Under the pieces are notes generated by a model. The model saw only the letters and a list, made by a program, of their open reading frames with translations, was not told the DNA's origin and did no database searches. From Phyllobacteriaceae bacterium (GTDB taxonomy: Bacteria; Pseudomonadota; Alphaproteobacteria; Rhizobiales; Ancalomicrobiaceae): a stretch of 8,999 nucleotides of DNA. Position numbers and translations under genes: made by a program. The DNA lies in assembly GCA_012517025.1 (NCBI GenBank), contig JAAYVT010000331.1, positions 1 through 8,999 on the forward strand, in the 5' to 3' direction. Shown one piece after another: positions 5,698 through 8,999 of this stretch. Positions within the stretch are counted from its first letter, which is position 1, and each line of letters starts with the position of its first letter.

Positions 5698-6636
5698 TCA
5701 GGCGGCGCCGCCGGCGGCGGTGGCCAGCCACGCCTTGCCACAGGCCTTGGCGAGTTCGCGCACCCGCAGAATGTAGCTCTGGCGTTCCGTCACCGAGATC
5801 ACGCCGCGCGCGTCGAGCAGGTTGAAGACGTGGCTCGCCTTGATGCACTGATCGTAGGCCGGCAACGCCATCAGATGACGCTTCTCCTCGGGGGTCTCCC
5901 AACCGGCGGCGATGTACTTCTTCGCCGCGGCCTCCGCCATCTTGAACTGCTCGAACAGCATCGCGGTGTCGGCGTGTTCGAAGTTGTGGCGGGAATACTC
6001 TTGTTCGGCCTGCAGGAAGACGTCGCCGTAGGTGACCTTGTCCTTGCCCTCGCGGCCGTTGAAGTTGAGGTCGTAGACGTTGTCGACGCCCTGCACGTAC
6101 ATGGCGAGGCGCTCGAGGCCGTAGGTGAGCTCACCGGAGACCGGCGAACACTCGAAGCCGGCGACCTGCTGGAAGTAGGTGAACTGCGACACTTCCATGC
6201 CGTCGCACCAGCACTCCCAGCCGAGGCCCCAGGCGCCGAGCGTCGGGCTCTCCCAATCGTCCTCGACGAAGCGGACGTCGTGCAGCGCGGTGTCGACGCC
6301 GATCGCCGCCAGGCTCTTCAGATAGAGGTCCTGCAAGTCGGCGGGCGACGGCTTCAGGATCACCTGGAACTGGTAATAGTGCTGCAGACGGTTGGGGTTC
6401 TCGCCGTAGCGACCGTCCTTGGGGCGGCGCGAGGGCTGAACGTAGGCGGCGCGCCAGGGCTTCGGCCCGAGGGCGCGCAAGGTGGTCGCCGGATGGAAGG
6501 TGCCGGCGCCGACCTCCATGTCGTAGGGCTGCAGGACGACGCAGCCGTAATCCGCCCAATAGCGCTGGAGGGTCAGGATCAACCCCTGGAAGGAGCGATC
6601 GGGACGCATGTGGGTGGGAGTGGAGGCATCGATCAT
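5698..6636 (-). CDS. glyQ: Glycine--tRNA ligase alpha subunit
   Basis: This 312-residue protein is the catalytic class II alpha chain of the alpha2beta2 glycyl-tRNA synthetase. Diagnostic blocks are SFQGLILTLQRYW, LQPYDMEVGAGTFHPATTL, AYVQPSRRPKDGRYGENPNR (motif 2 region), RFVEDDWESPTLGAWGLGW and ELTYGLERLAMYVQGVDNV (motif 3, ATP site). Length and order match the family (about 300 residues). The start is not settled. ATG at 6636 is used here, but ATG at 6609 (MRPDRSFQ) fits shorter homologues, and neither has a clear Shine-Dalgarno sequence. Its promoter probably lies at 6672-6701, within a region carrying a tandem 20-bp duplication. GlyQ must assemble with GlyS, encoded about 2.3 kb further along the same strand with four unrelated genes in between. 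Confidence 0.98.
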   Translation of the reverse strand: MIDASTPTHMRPDRSFQGLILTLQRYWADYGCVVLQPYDMEVGAGTFHPATTLRALGPKPWRAAYVQPSRRPKDGRYGENPNRLQHYYQFQVILKPSPADLQDLYLKSLAAIGVDTALHDVRFVEDDWESPTLGAWGLGWECWCDGMEVSQFTYFQQVAGFECSPVSGELTYGLERLAMYVQGVDNVYDLNFNGREGKDKVTYGDVFLQAEQEYSRHNFEHADTAMLFEQFKMAEAAAKKYIAAGWETPEEKRHLMALPAYDQCIKASHVFNLLDARGVISVTERQSYILRVRELAKACGKAWLATAAGGAA

Positions 6637-6671
6637 GACGGCATGTCCGGAAGGCGGGAAAATCGAGCCGG

Positions 6672-6701
6672 ACCCTAGCCATCGCCGAGGCCGCGCGTCA
6701 A
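6672..6701 (-). promoter_or_regulatory. Predicted sigma-70 promoter of glyQ
   Basis: On the minus strand, TTGACG (6701-6696, five of six to consensus) is followed after 18 bp by TAGGGT (6677-6672). Initiation near 6665 would give a leader of about 29 nt to the ATG at 6636. The -35 lies in the proximal copy of the tandem repeat; the distal copy carries a second TTGACG at 6721-6716. Confidence 0.45.
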
Positions 6702-6724
6702 CCACCGAGGCCGCGCGTCAACCA
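6685..6724. repeat. Perfect tandem duplication of a 20-bp unit upstream of glyQ
   Basis: The 20-bp unit at 6685-6704, beginning CCGAGGCCGCGCG and ending TCAACCA, is repeated without mismatch at 6705-6724. It is followed by three more matching bases. It lies in the divergent intergenic region between glyQ and a secreted-protein gene and duplicates a TTGACG hexamer. Such direct repeats typically arise by replication slippage. Confidence 0.9.
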
Positions 6725-6787
6725 CCGCAGGACGCCGAATCGCCGAGTGTTCAGCGCCGGTTCAGACACGATGTGGCAACATGTCGA

Positions 6788-6813
6788 CCGTCTCGTCGAG
6801 AACGGCGAGACGG
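6788..6813 (+). promoter_or_regulatory. Leader hairpin just upstream of the first secreted-protein gene
   Basis: CCGTCTCG (6788-6795) and CGAGACGG (6806-6813) form a perfect 8-bp stem with a 10-nt loop. It ends eight bases before the GGGAGG ribosome-binding site at 6821-6826. It probably lies in the 5' leader, where it could affect mRNA stability or translation. No function is shown. Confidence 0.35.
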
Positions 6814-6831
6814 GATCGCTGGGAGGCTCTC

Positions 6832-7152
6832 ATGAAAACGTCCGGACGGCACGGTGTCGCGATTTCCGCGTGCGCCCTTCTCTTCATCGTCGGCTCGGCG
6901 CTCGCCGCCACGGCGCAAACCTCGACCGTCGGCGGCAGGGCGCCCGGCGCGTCCACCACGCCCGGCTCGTCGGGCGCCGGCGGCCGGCTCATCCTCTACG
7001 GCACGCCGGGCAACTGCCCGCCCACCATCGCCTGCGAGACGCCGCGCGAGCCGCGCGAACCGCCCCGGCTGCGTCGGTCGAAGATCTGCGATCGCTGGAT
7101 GTTGGTCACCACCCCGGACGGCAACCGGGTGAGGAAGTGCGTGGAGCGGTGA
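6832..7152 (+). CDS. Secreted small cysteine protein with YGTxGNCx5C motif (unknown function)
   Basis: This 106-residue protein has a Sec signal peptide: basic MKTSGRH, hydrophobic core about 9-24, and probable cleavage after ALA (25) or ATA (28). The mature chain starts with a Gly/Ser/Thr/Pro-rich linker (30-51). It continues with LILYGTPGNCPPTIAC (53-68), a proline/arginine stretch PREPREPPRLRR, and a C-terminal segment with Cys86 and Cys103 (KICDRWMLVTTPDGNRVRKC). Four mature cysteines suggest two disulfides in the periplasm or outside the cell. I recognise no named family. The YGT motif recurs in the secreted protein at 7983-8396. The ATG at 6832 has GGGAGG five bases upstream; the longer in-frame start at 6781 would bury the signal peptide. 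The gene is divergent from glyQ and ends 7 bp from a convergent small gene. Confidence 0.8.
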   Translation: MKTSGRHGVAISACALLFIVGSALAATAQTSTVGGRAPGASTTPGSSGAGGRLILYGTPGNCPPTIACETPREPREPPRLRRSKICDRWMLVTTPDGNRVRKCVER

Positions 7153-7159
7153 GCCCGGC

Positions 7160-7348
7160 TCAGGCGCGGGGACGGTCGGGTCGATAGACGCCGTCCTCGC
7201 CGCGCACCAGCGGCACCGCGTCGAAGATCTCGGTGGGACCGCGCGAGACGGCCGTTTCGGTGTCGTCGCGCGCGGTTTCGCGACGGATTCTGCGCCATGC
7301 GAGGCCGAAGACGACGGCGAGCGCGACAAGAGCGACGACGGGCGGCAC
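7160..7348 (-). CDS. Small membrane-anchored protein (62 aa), hypothetical
   Basis: The protein starts at a GTG (7348) preceded by GGAGAG at about 7 bases. It has one N-terminal hydrophobic segment (PPVVALVALAVVFGLAW, about 2-18) followed by RRIRR, so it is probably inserted with the tail in the cytoplasm by the positive-inside rule. The soluble tail ends LVRGEDGVYRPDRPRA. That resembles the LVxDPxTGxYR ending of small single-pass proteins common in Hyphomicrobiales, whose function is unknown; this likeness is from memory and unconfirmed. It converges on the secreted-protein gene, with both stop codons sharing the short palindrome TGAGCCCGGCTCA (7150-7162). The clear ribosome-binding site and membrane segment argue that it is real despite its size and GTG start. 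Confidence 0.62.
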   Translation of the reverse strand: MPPVVALVALAVVFGLAWRRIRRETARDDTETAVSRGPTEIFDAVPLVRGEDGVYRPDRPRA

Positions 7349-7411
7349 GGCAAACTCTCCGGATCGACGGGCGGTCCGGAGAGCATCTCGTCACATCACG
7401 GCGAAAACTCG

Positions 7412-7432
7412 GCGACGCGACCCTCGCGTCGC
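7412..7432 (-). terminator. Intrinsic terminator of the 88-aa hypothetical gene
   Basis: GCGACGCGA (7412-7420), loop CCC and TCGCGTCGC (7424-7432) form a perfect 9-bp stem beginning 5 bp after the stop codon of the minus-strand gene. The minus strand then reads CGAGTTTTCGCC, so a short T-tract follows. This is the most classical terminator in the window. Confidence 0.75.
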
Positions 7433-7437
7433 ATCGA

Positions 7438-7704
7438 TCAACGCGCGTAGGCCGCGCTCGCCGACCGCGACGACACGGCGGGCTTCGCGCTCGCCTCTTC
7501 CTGAGCGGCGATCAGTCGACCGTAGGCGGTCTGATGGAGCTGCTCGGTCCGCTTTTGCGAGGCGGTGCGCGGCGGCCAATCGTTGTTGCCCTTGTCGACG
7601 GCGGTATCGATCGCCTCCTGTGCTCGTGCCGCTCCACCGGTGTCGCGAACCGCGCGCGCCGGCGAGACGTAATCGAACGACGATCCGACGGAATTGATGG
7701 TCAT
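7438..7704 (-). CDS. Hydrophilic hypothetical protein (88 aa)
   Basis: The protein begins MTINSVGSSFDYVSPARAV, with no signal peptide or membrane segment. A central, probably helical stretch (about 26-70, RAQEAIDTAVDKG to LHQTAYGRLIAAQEEA) has many charged and Gln residues, and the tail is Ser/Ala-rich (KPAVSSRSASAAYAR). It contains no cysteine. I do not recognise the family. Small proteins of this build occur among flagellar or secretion accessory proteins, but nothing nearby supports that role. The ATG at 7704 has GGAG 10 bases upstream, and the in-frame extension to 7758 is basic low-complexity sequence. A T-tailed terminator directly follows the stop, which supports a real transcription unit. 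A 16-bp dyad (7776-7791) lies about 72 bp upstream. Confidence 0.6.
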   Translation of the reverse strand: MTINSVGSSFDYVSPARAVRDTGGAARAQEAIDTAVDKGNNDWPPRTASQKRTEQLHQTAYGRLIAAQEEASAKPAVSSRSASAAYAR

Positions 7705-7775
7705 GGACGGTTTGCTCCGGCCCGATCCTCTCCTCGCCCCCTGGTCCAGCCTCACCATGCCGCAGAGCCGTGTCG

Positions 7776-7791
7776 ATTTCCTCTAGGAAAT
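7776..7791. promoter_or_regulatory. 16-bp dyad in low-GC intergenic region, candidate operator
   Basis: ATTTCCT (7776-7782), spacer CT and AGGAAAT (7785-7791) form a perfect 7-bp inverted repeat. It lies between the divergent genes at 7704 (minus) and 7983 (plus), about 72 bp from the former ATG. Its A/T-rich ends stand out from the surrounding GC-rich DNA. The binding protein is unknown. Confidence 0.4.
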
Positions 7792-7895
7792 GCCTGCAAA
7801 TGAAACCATTTCGCGCTTTCGACCGAGGCTCTCGGAGAGGATCGGCGCCTTCGCGGCGAGACGGTTTCGTTTCCGTCATGTTTCGAAAGTCGAAT

Positions 7896-7904
7896 TGATA
7901 TAAC
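7896..7904 (+). promoter_or_regulatory. Extended -10 promoter for the glycine-rich secreted protein
   Basis: TGATATAAC combines a TGn extension (7896-7898) with TATAAC (7899-7904, five of six to TATAAT). No good -35 lies 16-18 bp upstream, which suits an extended -10 promoter. Initiation near 7911 would give a 72-nt leader to the ATG at 7983 and only about 12 nt to the ATG at 7923. This is the most AT-rich stretch of the window. Confidence 0.45.
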
Positions 7905-7982
7905 ATTAGGCAACTCCTATATATGAAGAGTGCCTCGAAAGAAGCCCACGAGAATGCGGGGGTCGAGGCCAGGGAGGTGGCC

Positions 7983-8396
7983 ATGCTCACCGACTTTTTG
8001 AGAGCATCCGGGTTTGCACTCACCTTGACGATCATTTCGGGCGGTGGTGGCGCTTTGGCCGGAAGTGATCTCGTGATCTACGGCACGATCGGAAACTGTG
8101 CGGCCGACCAGATCTGCACGATCTCGCCGTTCGTATACACTTCGATGGGCCGCGGCGGCGGCGGTGGTGAAACTCCGACCTCGGCCGCCGACACCGGCGC
8201 GAAGCCCGGACACACCGCACATCAGGGCAAGGGCCCGCATTACGGCGGCGGCGGCATGGGCGGCGGCGGCATGGGCGGCGGTCACGGTGGAATGGGTGGC
8301 CAGGGCGGTCGACAAGGCGGCCAGGGTGGCCAAGGCAGCCACGCAGGCGGCGGTGAAGGCAGCCACGAAGGCGGCGGCGAAGAAGGCGACAAGTGA
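7983..8396 (+). CDS. Secreted glycine-rich protein with YGTxGNCx5C motif (unknown function)
   Basis: This 137-residue protein has a signal peptide (hydrophobic core about 10-20, probable cleavage after ALA26). It is followed directly by DLVIYGTIGNCAADQIC (29-45), the same L-[IV]-[LI]-Y-G-T-x-G-N-C-x5-C motif as in the secreted protein at 6832-7152. Cys39 and Cys45 are its only cysteines, so they may form one disulfide or bind a ligand. The rest, from about residue 56, is low-complexity: a Gly-rich run, a Thr/Ala/His linker (TPTSAADTGAKPGHTAHQGK), repeated GGGGM units, then GGQ and GGGE-type repeats ending EEGDK. I recognise no named family. The ATG at 7983 has AGGGAGG five bases upstream; the in-frame ATG at 7923 has no ribosome-binding site and would place 20 charged residues before the signal peptide. 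The 5' part is less GC-rich than its neighbours. Confidence 0.75.
   Translation: MLTDFLRASGFALTLTIISGGGGALAGSDLVIYGTIGNCAADQICTISPFVYTSMGRGGGGGETPTSAADTGAKPGHTAHQGKGPHYGGGGMGGGGMGGGHGGMGGQGGRQGGQGGQGSHAGGGEGSHEGGGEEGDK
8245..8281 (+). repeat. In-frame tandem repeat encoding GGGGM units
   Basis: A 15-bp unit of GGC codons with one ATG (GGCGGCGGCATGGGC phase) occurs about two and a half times within the glycine-rich region of the secreted protein. It is a slippage-prone tract that could vary in length between strains. Confidence 0.6.
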
Positions 8397-8407
8397 CCCT
8401 TCGACCG

Positions 8408-8451
8408 GACCCGTGGCCCGCCCCTCGCGCGGCGAGGGAAGGCCACGGGTC
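8408..8451. terminator. Nested strong hairpin after the glycine-rich secreted protein
   Basis: GACCCGTGGCC (8408-8418) and GGCCACGGGTC (8441-8451) form an 11-bp perfect stem. The loop contains a second perfect stem, CCCTCGC (8422-8428) with GCGAGGG (8432-8438) around GCG. It begins 12 bp beyond the stop at 8396. There is no T-tract, so it may act as a transcript-end stabiliser or cooperate with the adjoining hairpin. Confidence 0.6.
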
Positions 8452-8502
8452 TTCCGACGACGAAGGCCGAGGACCCGTTCCTCGGCCTTCGTCGTCGGAA
8501 GA
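8450..8502. terminator. 24-bp perfect inverted repeat, probable bidirectional terminator
   Basis: The arms at 8450-8473 and 8479-8502 are exact reverse complements over 24 bp, around the 5-nt loop CCCGT. The structure lies between two convergent genes, 54 bp past the + strand stop and 40 bp before the stop of the minus-strand uracil-DNA glycosylase gene. It overlaps the previous hairpin by two bases. Neither side has a T-run. The length and perfection exceed an ordinary terminator. Confidence 0.65.
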
Positions 8503-8541
8503 GAGCAGATCGTCGCCGGAGCCGTCGCGCGCGCCGAGATC

Positions 8542-8999
8542 TCAGGGCCGCGTCGCGTCCAGAGCCGACCTGATCTCCAGGAAATCTCGCCAAGCCAGAC
8601 GCTTGTGACCGGGCTGGCGCAGCAGATAGGCGGGATGCAGCGTCGGCAGAGCGCGGATCTCGCCGGCGCCGCCGCGATAGGCGAGCCAACGGCCGCGCAT
8701 CCGCATGATGCCCTGGGTCGAACCGGTCAGCGCCGCCGCCGCCGCACCGCCGAGGAACACCAGCACCTCCGGCGCCACCAGATCGATCTGGCGGGCGACG
8801 AAGGGCTTGCAGATCTCGGTCTCCTGCGGCGTCGGGGTGCGGTTGCCGGGCGGACGCCAGGGCACGACGTTGGCGATGTAGACCTCGGAGCGAGCGATGC
8901 CGATCGCCGCCAGCATGCGGTCGAGCAGACGCCCCGAACGGCCGACGAAGGGAATGCCCGCCTCGTCCTCCTCCCGCCCCGGCGCCTCGCCGACGAACA
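8542..8999 (-). CDS. Uracil-DNA glycosylase, family 4 (partial, N-terminus beyond window)
   Basis: Reading the minus strand from 8997 gives 151 residues to the stop at 8542, beginning FVGEAPGREEDEAGIPFVG (family-4 motif A, uracil pocket and catalytic region) and RSGRLLDRML. It continues with YIANVVPWRPPGNRTPTPQE, ICKPFVARQIDLVAPEVLVFLG and the motif B block LPTLHPAYLLRQ. The enzyme excises uracil from DNA to start base-excision repair. Thermus family-4 enzyme uses four cysteines for a 4Fe-4S cluster. Here the cysteine before RPP is Trp, while the following ICKPF cysteine is kept, and the first pair would lie beyond the window. The missing N-terminus prevents full typing, so a closely related alphaproteobacterial subgroup is possible. 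It is convergent with the glycine-rich secreted protein across strong hairpins. Confidence 0.93.
   Translation of the reverse strand, partial: FVGEAPGREEDEAGIPFVGRSGRLLDRMLAAIGIARSEVYIANVVPWRPPGNRTPTPQETEICKPFVARQIDLVAPEVLVFLGGAAAAALTGSTQGIMRMRGRWLAYRGGAGEIRALPTLHPAYLLRQPGHKRLAWRDFLEIRSALDATRP

Noticed and set aside
5377..6678. A 433-codon open frame antisense to glyQ and DoxX
   Set aside because: It spans two well-identified genes on the other strand and has no domain signature, so it is a shadow frame.
7923..7982. Upstream in-frame ATG (7923) for the glycine-rich secreted protein
   Set aside because: It has no ribosome-binding site, only about 12 nt of leader from the predicted promoter, and it would bury the signal peptide. 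The ATG at 7983 has AGGGAGG.
8282..8689. A proline/arginine-rich minus-strand frame across the hairpins and the glycine-rich gene
   Set aside because: Its C-terminal Pro/Trp run is the complement of the glycine-rich repeats, and it crosses both hairpins.
1..8999. Search by eye for tRNA genes, CRISPR arrays, transposases, integrases and attachment sites
   Set aside because: No cloverleaf, regularly spaced repeat or recombinase motif was found. The 20-bp tandem at 6685-6724 has no spacer and is not CRISPR-like.

Overview
The window comes from a high-GC genome. Gene content and protein style point to an alphaproteobacterium, most likely Hyphomicrobiales. The evidence is a separate alpha and beta subunit glycyl-tRNA synthetase, a small ribbon-helix-helix (RHH_4-type) protein starting MCHVFASTDP, a family-4 uracil-DNA glycosylase carrying a PWRPPGNR motif, and palindromic intergenic repeats. 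This placement is inference. No tRNA, rRNA, CRISPR array, transposase or integrase is visible.

Left part (1-1283, + strand). A DJ-1/PfpI-family protein (64-639) is followed by a small ribbon-helix-helix protein (729-1058). A long imperfect palindrome of the interspersed-repeat kind (1094-1210) and the hairpin terminator of glyS (1231-1263) come next.

Central part (1284-6636). The two subunits of glycyl-tRNA synthetase, glyQ (5698-6636) and glyS (1284-3392), lie on the minus strand in the same order, but about 2.3 kb of unrelated genes separates them. Between them are a DoxX-family membrane protein, a small double-CDGSH iron-sulfur protein, an HxlR-type regulator on the opposite strand, and an NAD(P)H-binding oxidoreductase divergent from that regulator. 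A 19-bp dyad in the shared regulator/oxidoreductase promoter region is a good operator candidate. HxlR, DoxX and NAD(P)-oxidoreductase proteins belong to classes tied to quinone and thiol stress in Firmicutes, so the insert may be a small redox-defence cassette. glyQ and glyS each have a plausible promoter of their own. The glyQ -35 hexamer lies in a 20-bp unit that is perfectly duplicated in tandem.

Right part (6637-8541). This accessory stretch of small genes holds two secreted cysteine-containing proteins (6832-7152 and 7983-8396, + strand) that are otherwise dissimilar but share the motif L-[IV]-[LI]-Y-G-T-x-G-N-C-x5-C. Between them on the minus strand are a 62-residue membrane-anchored protein and an 88-residue hydrophilic protein. 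A low-GC patch with an extended -10 promoter precedes the second secreted protein, whose C-terminal half is glycine-rich. Two strong adjacent hairpins, one with 24-bp perfect arms, separate it from the last gene.

Right edge (8542-8999, minus strand). The C-terminal part of a family-4 uracil-DNA glycosylase runs off the window. A tryptophan occupies the position where the Thermus enzyme has one of its four iron-sulfur cysteines.
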